Shown here piece by piece: positions 27,401 through 34,858 of a DNA stretch of 64,000 nucleotides. The notes beneath the pieces are model-generated. The model ran no database searches. It was given only the letters and a program-made list of their open reading frames with translations, and was not told the origin of the DNA. Made by a program: the position numbers and the translations under genes. The stretch is from NCBI GenBank assembly GCA_022827625.1, contig JAJEIE010000005.1, forward strand, positions 62,001 through 126,000. Reading direction: 5' to 3'. The DNA is from Candidatus Poribacteria bacterium. GTDB lineage: Bacteria; Poribacteria; WGA-4E; WGA-3G. Each line of letters opens with the position of its first letter. Positions within the stretch are counted from its first letter, which is position 1.

Positions 27401-28092
27401 ACAAAGTGCTTGTAATACAGCCACTGATTTCCATCTGTCCATTTGACCCAAAAGCTCGTCCCGCCAAACCTTCTGTACTTGCTGACAGTTTTAGGAGTCT
27501 GGAAGATTTCAACAGTATTGTCTTTAAGGATAGCCTTGCTTATATAGTAGGGAGCATTCACGACTTTAAAATGCTTGGGTCGGTTATCAAAATAAAGCGT
27601 GATGGTGTCAGTATCCGTAATCAGGCTATCCCGTGGTGGATCTACCCGAATTAACTTCGCTGGCATATTTTTTTTGGGCGCAACCGCGTCAGTTTCGATC
27701 GCATCCAGCCACAGTGTACTCTTTGAGGGTAGCCGTTTTGAAGTCCACGTCAGGGTCTGCAGATCGTCTTCAAGTGCGAGGCGATGCCAACGTAGCGGCA
27801 GCCCTTTCACTTTCCATCCGACTCTCAGGACAGGCTTCCCGCCGATGAAATCTCCTTTTCTGACGGTAAACGCAACGCTGTTGCCTTTAACAATTGCATC
27901 GCCTGTACTGGATTTAAAATCAATTGGCACACCCTGAAAATAGAGCGTGATGGTAGTATCTGGCTTAATTTGCGAAAGACGTTCTGGCTCTGTCCGTAGC
28001 AGTTTTACGGGTATATCCGCGTTAGCTGAATTAGCATTCGCAATGCCGATGCAACTAAAGAACACTATGGTCAGAGAAACTAACATTTTCAT
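27382..28092 (-). CDS. Secreted protein with two Ig-like (Big_5-type) repeats
   Basis: Protein of 236 residues with a signal peptide (cleavage near residue 21-26, 'ANANSANA'). The mature part contains two related repeats: residues 28-80 ('PVKLLRTEPERLSQIKPDTT', 'ITLYFQGVPIDF') and residues about 140-195 ('PAKLIRVDPPRDSLITDTDT', 'ITLYFDNRPKHF'). The pattern 'P-x(4)-l-x(5)-ItLyFd' is that of bacterial SbsA/Big_5 Ig-like domains, which are adhesive or spacer domains of surface proteins. It is the first gene of the minus-strand array; the tail of the lipoprotein family overlaps its 3' end. Confidence 0.55.
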   Translation of the reverse strand: MKMLVSLTIVFFSCIGIANANSANADIPVKLLRTEPERLSQIKPDTTITLYFQGVPIDFKSSTGDAIVKGNSVAFTVRKGDFIGGKPVLRVGWKVKGLPLRWHRLALEDDLQTLTWTSKRLPSKSTLWLDAIETDAVAPKKNMPAKLIRVDPPRDSLITDTDTITLYFDNRPKHFKVVNAPYYISKAILKDNTVEIFQTPKTVSKYRRFGGTSFWVKWTDGNQWLYYKHFVHSPED

Positions 28093-28496
28093 CTGAAAAT
28101 CCTCTATTTTGTTTAAATTAAGACCTTATGGTTCATGCCTTTTATTATTAAAGACGAAATTTTAGAATAGAAAACCTGCATCATTTGAAAGAAATGAAAA
28201 GTCTTCGGATTTTTGAAACTGTTCAGCAGGTAACGTTACCGGAAACCGCGAAGAAACACCTCAGCAAAAATCCTACCTGGGGGTGTCCACATATTTTTAG
28301 ATTCTACTATATGGTAAACCAGATAAATAAACAGACATTTCACCCCAACCTGGTAGGTGCGGTTTCTAACCGCACCGGTGCTGAATGTCCAATTAATTCT
28401 AAGGTTTACCATAAATGACCCGTAGTGCTGGTGCGGTTTCCCAACCGCACAAACTAACTGGTCAGATGTGGATTATAATGTAGCGCAGCCTATCAC
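28093..28496. repeat. Intergenic region with a MITE-like inverted repeat and GC hairpins
   Basis: No gene is convincing here. TATGGTAAACC (28310-28320) and GGTTTACCATA (28403-28413) form perfect 11-bp outer arms of a 104-bp element whose centre holds the hairpin GGTGCGGTT-TCT-AACCGCACC (28356-28376). A second hairpin, GGTGCGGTT-TCCC-AACCGCAC, follows at 28430-28450. ACCATAAAT-type words also occur at 63582, so the element may be dispersed in the genome. Confidence 0.6.
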
Positions 28497-30980
28497 CTAC
28501 TTCAAAATAAGCATCTTCCTTAGGAGTGAAGCGTTGTCTGTCTTGAGTTGATAAAAATAGATACCGCTTGCGACGCGTTCACCGACCTCATTTCTGCCGT
28601 CCCAATAAGCAGCGCGACTCCTACTGGTATAGTAACCTTCTCGCTGATGTCCGAGATTAAGTTGGCGGACGATGCTGCCGCGTGTGTCATAGATGATAAT
28701 CTGCACATTACTCGGATTCGCTAAATGATACGGTATCCATGTCTCCGGGTTGAAGGGATTGGGATAGTTCGGCAGCAGTGTTGTTTTCTCTGGTATGAGT
28801 GATTTCAGAAGTTCTTGTAATTTCGCGATGGCGTATTGGAAGGCGATAGAGCCGTCGTTTTCGAGCTGTACCTGTTCTATCCACGCTTGTATCATTGCAG
28901 CATCGGGTGTCTCTGAAATCGTAGCGGGTGCGGCAGCCGTTCCACCGCCTAAGTGTTGTGCGACGAAGGTGAGATCAAGGATGTTAACAACCCCGTCGCC
29001 GTTAACATCGACTTCTGAGTTGGATGGCACGTTTTCACCTAAGTGTTGAGCGATAAGCACCAAGTCGAGAATATTGACGACCCTATCCTTGTTAACATCG
29101 GCGGGGCTGGTCATCTCGGTGTTAGCCTTGAGATAGATTTCGCCATCTAAGTCGGGAACGGTGTGTTCAGTGCTGGTGACACCACTTTCAACGCCTGACA
29201 CCTCTTCCGAGAACTCGATTTGTTGTTCGGTACCACTGCGGTTATACACCGCCCATCCGTTGGTATATTCACGGATGTAGAGACCGTCGCGATTGCGATA
29301 GAGAACTCCTTTTTCACCGATAGGTTTGCCGAGGTCCGCATCCCAGAAGTCGTACCAATAATGGTCGTGGTCGTGGACATGAGGGTGTGTATCATGGGAC
29401 TCTGGTAGAAATGAATTGTACCAAAAATGTTCATGAAAGAAACTGGCACTGCCGATAACATATAACACGTAGCCATCTGAGAGCGTTAAACTCATTGTTG
29501 TGAATAAACGCATCCATTGTCTGTTTTGTAGGGAATCCGGAGGTTCTTTGAATAGCCCCCATCCTTCCAATCCATTTATGCGGGGTTCGCGAAAGTTCTT
29601 TTCTGACCACACCAGCGTTTCTTCAATTTCAAGAATATCCACACGGGTGTACCCTGCACCTTGGAGGAAGCCAAAGGTTATGCCAGGGAGTGTCTCCATG
29701 AAAGTGCCGTTGACATACTCCGCCCATCTCGGGATCTTATCACGATTGGTGTTCACCATTATCAAAAAATCCTCGCCTACAGCATCACGAATACCTTGCA
29801 AAATTTTATCGCGTGCGACATGTTCTTCCTCTGATGTCCGATACCCGCGAAGTCTTCGCCCTTCACTCCAATGATCAAGGAAGATCCCGTCAAATAACCC
29901 ACATCTGGCAACAGCTTGAACATGTTCAAGTGTCCACTTTTGGGTTTCGGGTAGGGTGAAATCTAAGAGATATCCCCACCACCCTTCGTCCTGAATCCGA
30001 TTGCCTTCTGCATCTCGGAGCCAAGATACCCAATCTTCTGGATAATCCTCTCCTGCTCCATAATATGGGATTTGGACCAGTAGTATCATATTCGGATTAC
30101 TGGAAAGAAGTGCATCCCGCCGTCTTTTGGCTTCTTGGAGATTACCAACCAAATGGATACCATTATCAGTTACGACAAAATTGAGCCCAAGTTCGTTGCT
30201 ACCAAACCACAGATCATGCCGCGCATATCGTTGAGATTCAGATAAAGTTGGGAGATTAATGATATTTGCCCACGCTGCGAAAGCCGATGGATAGTCACGA
30301 TCTTCAATACGGTCTTTCACAGGAAGCCTTGGCACGTCACAAACCCGGATATTCGGCAGGTCTAACTGCAATAACTGTGATGCATTGATAACATTAGCAT
30401 TAATGTTCAAAAATTCTAAGGATACCAAGTCCTTAAGAGGTGTAATATCTGTGATCAGATTACCTTCAAGGTCCAATATTTGTAGGTTGATAAGCTTCGA
30501 AAGCGAAGTAACATCCTCAATCTGGTTAGTTGATAAATACAACTTTCGCAAATTAACAAGTTCAGCGAGAGGAGAGATGTCCGTAATCTCGTTACCAGAT
30601 AAATGCAACTCTTCTAAATTCGCCAAATTTGCTAAAGGTTTAATATCTGAAATCTCATTATCCCAGAGTTTTAACACCTCTAGCGATACTAAATTCTTAA
30701 TCGGTGTGAGATCAGAAAACAGGCTATGCGTTATATGCAAAAACCGAAGGTTTACAGCGTGTTCCAAGCCCTGAAGGCTTGAGATACCAGAACTCAGAAC
30801 AATGAGATCTGTAAGTTCTTGTAAGTGAAAGATAGTTAGGTGTGCTTCTTGTGATAACTCAAGATGTTCACGAACAGCCTGTCTTAATTCTGGATCCGGC
30901 ATCCAGTTTGCCTCTTGGGCATAAACAGCGTTGATACCTACAAACAGGGCAATAATTAGCGAAAAAAGTCTTTTATACAT
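28497..30980 (-). CDS. Secreted LRR / TIM-barrel / dockerin protein with T9SS-type C-terminal domain
   Basis: Modular protein of 827 residues. Signal peptide 1-21. Seven 22-residue leucine-rich repeats of the internalin type follow (about 50-205, e.g. 'LEELHLSGNEITDISPLAEL'). A barrel-like region spans about 215-560 with 'GLFDGIFLDHWSEG' and 'WWGYLLDFTLPETQKW', reminiscent of putative glycoside hydrolases with a catalytic Asp, family not assigned. A His-rich loop 'HDTHPHVHDHDHYW' lies near 530. A type I dockerin pair ('DVNKDRVVNILDLVLIAQHL' and 'DVNGDGVVNILDLTFVAQHL') is at about 645-700. The end, 'PNYPNPFNPETWIPYHL' through 'YQLKTDNASLLRKMLIL', is a FlgD/type IX sorting-like domain. It is probably displayed on the cell surface and monocistronic. 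Confidence 0.8.
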   Translation of the reverse strand: MYKRLFSLIIALFVGINAVYAQEANWMPDPELRQAVREHLELSQEAHLTIFHLQELTDLIVLSSGISSLQGLEHAVNLRFLHITHSLFSDLTPIKNLVSLEVLKLWDNEISDIKPLANLANLEELHLSGNEITDISPLAELVNLRKLYLSTNQIEDVTSLSKLINLQILDLEGNLITDITPLKDLVSLEFLNINANVINASQLLQLDLPNIRVCDVPRLPVKDRIEDRDYPSAFAAWANIINLPTLSESQRYARHDLWFGSNELGLNFVVTDNGIHLVGNLQEAKRRRDALLSSNPNMILLVQIPYYGAGEDYPEDWVSWLRDAEGNRIQDEGWWGYLLDFTLPETQKWTLEHVQAVARCGLFDGIFLDHWSEGRRLRGYRTSEEEHVARDKILQGIRDAVGEDFLIMVNTNRDKIPRWAEYVNGTFMETLPGITFGFLQGAGYTRVDILEIEETLVWSEKNFREPRINGLEGWGLFKEPPDSLQNRQWMRLFTTMSLTLSDGYVLYVIGSASFFHEHFWYNSFLPESHDTHPHVHDHDHYWYDFWDADLGKPIGEKGVLYRNRDGLYIREYTNGWAVYNRSGTEQQIEFSEEVSGVESGVTSTEHTVPDLDGEIYLKANTEMTSPADVNKDRVVNILDLVLIAQHLGENVPSNSEVDVNGDGVVNILDLTFVAQHLGGGTAAAPATISETPDAAMIQAWIEQVQLENDGSIAFQYAIAKLQELLKSLIPEKTTLLPNYPNPFNPETWIPYHLANPSNVQIIIYDTRGSIVRQLNLGHQREGYYTSRSRAAYWDGRNEVGERVASGIYFYQLKTDNASLLRKMLILK

Positions 30981-31252
30981 AGTATCCTCTTTTGAGCAAC
31001 TTGCTTATGTTGATATAAGACAGATTTGCGAGTTGTGGATGATGTTTCTTTAAAGACACATTTTAACGCAAAAAACGTGCATAAAATGAAAAAAAATGGA
31101 TTTTTTCAAAATATTCGGTGGTGAACATGTTTTGGAGGGCATCCGCGATGCGTGCGTTTCTGAATGATATGGCAGGGGTATCGCACCTGTTAAATGGTCA
31201 GGGAGACTACTGATACAGTGTGGATTGGGGATCAACTGGATTGTTAGGAAGT

Positions 31253-31344
31253 GGCGAGGTTAGAATGCACATCGCATAAATCAGAATCAACGGTATGAAG
31301 TGCTTATGGGCATTCCCCGGAGCGTGTACGCTGCAAACCTCGCC
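31253..31344 (-). repeat. Family B intergenic repeat, copy 2, bounded by GCGAGGTT arms
   Basis: The reverse complement of 31263-31320 matches the repeats at 43957-44028 and 54973-55043 (words AATGCAC-TCGCAT, AATCAGAATCAACGGTATGAAG). It is bounded by GGCGAGGTT (31253-31261) and AACCTCGCC (31336-31344), the same arms as the terminator at 6067. The rest of the 30981-31394 gap shows no gene. Confidence 0.7.
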
Positions 31345-31394
31345 TACTACACGGATGTGTCTATTGTAAGTTTTACCGATTTGTTGATGTATGT

Positions 31395-31487
31395 CTAATC
31401 TTTATTGACGTGATGTATGGCTTGCCCTGCAACTACACAAAGTCCACCGATAACCACTACAAGCGTAAAAAAAGCGACCCATTCCAT
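31395..31487 (-). CDS. Small membrane protein (30 residues) overlapping the kamA stop
   Basis: The stop codon of the KamA gene and the start of this ORF overlap as TAATG, the arrangement of translational reinitiation. The product begins 'MEWVAFFTLVVVIGGL', continues 'CVVAGQAIHHVNKD' and stops at TAG (31397-31395). One hydrophobic helix of about 19 residues is flanked by an acidic N-terminus and a polar His/Lys C-terminus, as in real small membrane proteins. It might be an auxiliary of KamA or of a transporter, but there is no direct evidence of function or expression. Confidence 0.45.
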   Translation of the reverse strand: MEWVAFFTLVVVIGGLCVVAGQAIHHVNKD

Positions 31488-32542
31488 TACCAGTCCTCAT
31501 CGAAGAACGGCGTACTCGGATAACTATAGACGTTCCCTTCGTAATTTTGGAGTTGGATCTCGTCATCATCGAAAGTGACAACCGGATCGGGCATCAGCGC
31601 GATTTTTCCGCCGCCACCCGGAGCATCAATGACATAGTGTGGCACGCCGAGTCCTGAAATATGTCCACGCAACGCCGAAACAATGTCTAAACCGGTTTGG
31701 ACCGCCGTCCGGAAATGGTCGGTTCCGACGACAAGATCGGCTTGATAGATATAATAGGGCTTAACTCGGATACGCAACAAACCTTTCATGAGTTCCACCA
31801 TCACAGCAGGGTCGTCGTTCACGCCCTTGAGAAGGACTGCCTGATTACCGAGCGGTATCCCAGCGTCTGCTAACAGACCACACGCCTTTTCCGTCTCAGG
31901 TGTAATCTCGCGCGGATGATTGAAGTGCGTGTTAATGTAAAAAGGGTGATACTGCTTCAAAATGGCACACAATTCCGGTGTAATCCGCTGAGGTAAGGTC
32001 ACCGGGACGCGTGAACCGATCCGAATGATTTCCAAGTGTTCAATTGCCCGCAATCCACCGACAATATAATCAATTTTCTTATCCGTCAACATGAGCGGAT
32101 CGCCCCCGGAGATGATGACATCCCGAATTTCGGGGTGTGCCTGAATATAAGCCAGTCCTCTTTCAACGTTATCTTCAGAGATTGAGTACGGGTCGCCGAC
32201 TTTCCGTTTACGGGTACAGAAGCGGCAGTAAATCGGACACATGTAGTTCACATAAAAAAGTGCCCGGTCAGGGTAGCGATGTGTGACGTTCGGAACTTCG
32301 CTGTCGTCTTCTTCGTGGAGTGGGTCCTCTACGCCTGTGCTAATCAGTTCCTTTGGGTCAGGGACAACCTGTTTCCAGATAGGGTCGCCCGGTTCTTCTA
32401 TGAGACTGAGATAATACGGGTTAATGCGGATCGGGAATTCTTTGTGAATGCGCCGCATCTCTTCTACATCAACATCGAATACGGCGGCGAGTTTTTCCGG
32501 AGTGTTAACTGTATCTCTAACGAGACGTTTCCATTCTTCCAT
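31487..32542 (-). CDS. kamA: KamA family radical SAM protein (lysine 2,3-aminomutase type)
   Basis: Protein of 351 residues. The radical-SAM cluster motif is Cys102-x3-Cys106-x2-Cys109 ('CPIYCRFCTRKRKVG'). 'VIISGGDPLML' and 'GSRVPVTLPQRI' are family landmarks, and the PLP lysine is Lys313 in 'DAPGGGGKIALMPD'. Lysine 2,3-aminomutases convert L-lysine to beta-lysine, either for lysine fermentation or, with the acetyltransferase AblB, to make the osmolyte N-acetyl-beta-lysine. No ablB or fermentation gene is adjacent. The chain is shorter than AblA (about 416) and near the length of EF-P-modifying EpmB, but the intact Gly-rich PLP loop is shared by both, so the substrate form (free lysine or other) is unsettled. 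Confidence 0.85.
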   Translation of the reverse strand: MEEWKRLVRDTVNTPEKLAAVFDVDVEEMRRIHKEFPIRINPYYLSLIEEPGDPIWKQVVPDPKELISTGVEDPLHEEDDSEVPNVTHRYPDRALFYVNYMCPIYCRFCTRKRKVGDPYSISEDNVERGLAYIQAHPEIRDVIISGGDPLMLTDKKIDYIVGGLRAIEHLEIIRIGSRVPVTLPQRITPELCAILKQYHPFYINTHFNHPREITPETEKACGLLADAGIPLGNQAVLLKGVNDDPAVMVELMKGLLRIRVKPYYIYQADLVVGTDHFRTAVQTGLDIVSALRGHISGLGVPHYVIDAPGGGGKIALMPDPVVTFDDDEIQLQNYEGNVYSYPSTPFFDEDW

Positions 32543-32607
32543 TTTTATGTCTGTCCGTCCTTTCTAAATTTGCGTTAACCGATTGCTGGTTCGCCAACCA
32601 CCAACTG

Positions 32608-33138
32608 CTATTCTTCTTGATAGTTCTCAATTGCCACACGCTCCATAACATCCCCTTCGCGGAGTGCGTCTACGACATCCATGCCTTCAATAACCTTCCC
32701 AAATGTCGTGTAGCTGCCGTTGAGGTGCGCGTAGGGAGTTGGGTCCGAGCTAACACAGATATAGAACTGACTTCCGGCGGAGTCGGGGTTCTGCGTCCGT
32801 GCCATCGCGACGACCCCTTTTTCATGGATCGGCATCTTCTCGCGAAGGTCTGGGTTTTGGAATTCCCCTGGGATTGTCCAACCGGGACCGCCTCTACCTG
32901 TGCCTTGCGGATCGCCGCCCTGTATGACAAAACCTGGGACGAACCGGTGAAAGACTACACCGTCATAGAAATCGGATTCGATGAGTTTCGCAAAATTTGC
33001 TACGGTGGCAGGCGCAGCTTCTGGGTAAAGTTCAATAATAATGTTGCCTTTTTCGGTTTCAATCGTTACATAGGGTAATTGTTCGCCGTTACAGGAGATA
33101 ACTGTTGCTAAAAACGCACTGAATAAGCTAAATCGCAT
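32608..33138 (-). CDS. Peptidyl-prolyl cis-trans isomerase, cyclophilin type, lipoprotein
   Basis: Protein of 176 residues from ATG 33138. The N-terminus 'MRFSLFSAFLATVISC' is a lipoprotein signal with a lipobox Cys at residue 16. The cyclophilin domain is complete: 'TEKGNIIIELYPEAAPATV', 'FYDGVVFHRFVPGFVIQGGD' (the arginine in 'FHR' is the catalytic Arg), 'GVVAMARTQNPDSAGSQFYI', and 'YTTFGKVIEGMDVVDAL'. It accelerates proline isomerisation in envelope protein folding. The frame is open for 71 more codons upstream, but those are not hydrophobic. The best Shine-Dalgarno (AAGGAG) precedes an ATG at 33200 in another frame, so the translation start is less certain than the domain. Confidence 0.88.
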   Translation of the reverse strand: MRFSLFSAFLATVISCNGEQLPYVTIETEKGNIIIELYPEAAPATVANFAKLIESDFYDGVVFHRFVPGFVIQGGDPQGTGRGGPGWTIPGEFQNPDLREKMPIHEKGVVAMARTQNPDSAGSQFYICVSSDPTPYAHLNGSYTTFGKVIEGMDVVDALREGDVMERVAIENYQEE

Positions 33139-33496
33139 AATCTGAGTGTGAAAATTTGGAGATTTCCACAAAATCCTTTTCTCTTTTTTACTACGCTCAT
33201 TGACACTCCTTAGGAGGTCGTCAGCGTAAATCTTATTTGGGTTTATAAAAAATCTCCAACAGTTTCCACAGCTTAGAACATCAGTTCTGCTTTCAGGGAA
33301 AATAAGAGATTCGTATACATTATATCTCCATTTGCACGCTGTGTCAAACAAAATTTTGAAACGCTATTGTTTAATGATAAAAAGATCGACTTGCCCCTTG
33401 TGAGTTGGACATGGTATTCTATTATACAAGGATGCTATGTGGACAAAAACTAACAATTAAACGCATTGAACAAAAACATTGAAAAGGAGTCCCAAA

Positions 33497-34825
33497 ATGA
33501 AACAATTCATCGCTTTATCGCGGAGGCGCAACTCGGTATTGCGCAGAAATTTGCTCATCGGCTTGCTCCTCGTTTCGTTCGGTTTAGTAGGATGTGGTGG
33601 AAAACTTGGAAAAATTGAACCCGCAGCAGTCGATACAGCAATAGCGGACGCAGCGGCAGCCATTGCTGCAGCACGAGAGGTGGACGCGTCATCGCTTGCC
33701 GCCGATGCCTTTGCAGCCGCTGAGTCTAATCTTGAAGCCGCGAAAACAGCACTCGCCGAGAAAAAGGGCGACGCAGCACTCCGCCTCGCGTACCAAGCCA
33801 TTAGTGATGCGAGAATCGCGCAGAGAGATGCGCTTAACGTTGCCAAAAATGCTGAACTCAATGCAGCTTTACTTCAAAAAACGGCAGGCACAGACGAACT
33901 CCGACAGACACTCAGTGCCAAAGAACAAAAGCTCGACGAACTCCGAACAGAGATTCAGAAGCTGCAGCGCGAGGAAGATAAGCGGGAACAGACCCTGAGC
34001 GAACTTCAGGAAAAGAATCGTGAATTAAGGGATAAGCGGGCGACCTATAGCGCACAAGTCGCTAAGCTCTCTAAAACGTTAGATGATATTCAGAAACGCG
34101 CCAATCGGGCAGAAACTGAACTCCGTAACTACGGTAGAGATGTCGCGGATCTTCGTGGGAAACTCGAAGTCGCTGAAAGAATGGCGAAAGAGGAGGGACA
34201 TCAAAAGCGGGCGGTTGTCGCTGAGATAAATTCGCTGAGAAGGCAACTCCGCGAGCAGGCTGCGATCTATACAGAGAAACTCGCAGCGGCAAGCCAGTTG
34301 AAAACTGACAAACAGCACGAAGACTATCTAAAACAGAAAGCACAAGAAGCGCACGCCTATGTTGATAGCCAACCTGCCCTGCATCCGCCCAAAACAGGAC
34401 GCACTTCCCTCTCCACAGCACAGATTGCCGCCGGGAAGGCAGCACTCGGTAATTGGGAGAATACCTGGTATAGTAAAAACCTGAATGCGCATCTATCATA
34501 CTATACACCCGGTATTGTCGCCGACAAAGTGGTGATTCATGAGAGCAAAGAACATCGAAACAAAATCGATTTGCAGCAACTCCAATCCGACCTTCGCGAG
34601 ATGAACACCTATGCTTGGAGCAAAGTCAAAATAGACACCCAGGTTGAAGGCGAAAGCGTTATCGGCATAAATCGATTGACCCGATTGGTTACGCCCGCAG
34701 CAGATGAGAACGCCACCGCACTCTACAATATCTGGATCCGCGAAGTCTGGATGCATGAGGTTGGGAACGCTTGGAAAATCCATCATGAAATCTGGCAAAT
34801 CTACGAGAACGTGCCAAACTTCTAA
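33497..34825 (+). CDS. Coiled-coil lipoprotein with C-terminal NTF2-like domain
   Basis: Protein of 442 residues from ATG 33497, preceded by AAAAGGAG. Signal with lipobox at about Cys33 ('SFGLVGCGGK'). Residues 40-115 are an Ala-rich DUF4398-like helical hairpin ('AAREVDASSLAADAFAAAES'), then a long coiled coil to about residue 290. The C-terminal 120 residues form an NTF2/SnoaL-like domain: 'WENTWYSKNLNAHLSYYTP', 'RLTRLVTPAADENATALYN', ending 'WKIHHEIWQIYENVPNF'. DUF4398 lipoproteins resemble Lpp-like or OmpA-associated envelope organisers. The next gene, 33 bases on, ends in the same kind of domain, so the two probably form a functional pair in the envelope. Confidence 0.65.
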   Translation: MKQFIALSRRRNSVLRRNLLIGLLLVSFGLVGCGGKLGKIEPAAVDTAIADAAAAIAAAREVDASSLAADAFAAAESNLEAAKTALAEKKGDAALRLAYQAISDARIAQRDALNVAKNAELNAALLQKTAGTDELRQTLSAKEQKLDELRTEIQKLQREEDKREQTLSELQEKNRELRDKRATYSAQVAKLSKTLDDIQKRANRAETELRNYGRDVADLRGKLEVAERMAKEEGHQKRAVVAEINSLRRQLREQAAIYTEKLAAASQLKTDKQHEDYLKQKAQEAHAYVDSQPALHPPKTGRTSLSTAQIAAGKAALGNWENTWYSKNLNAHLSYYTPGIVADKVVIHESKEHRNKIDLQQLQSDLREMNTYAWSKVKIDTQVEGESVIGINRLTRLVTPAADENATALYNIWIREVWMHEVGNAWKIHHEIWQIYENVPNF

Positions 34826-34858
34826 GCACGTCTCCCAATTAAACACGGAGGGTAAATT

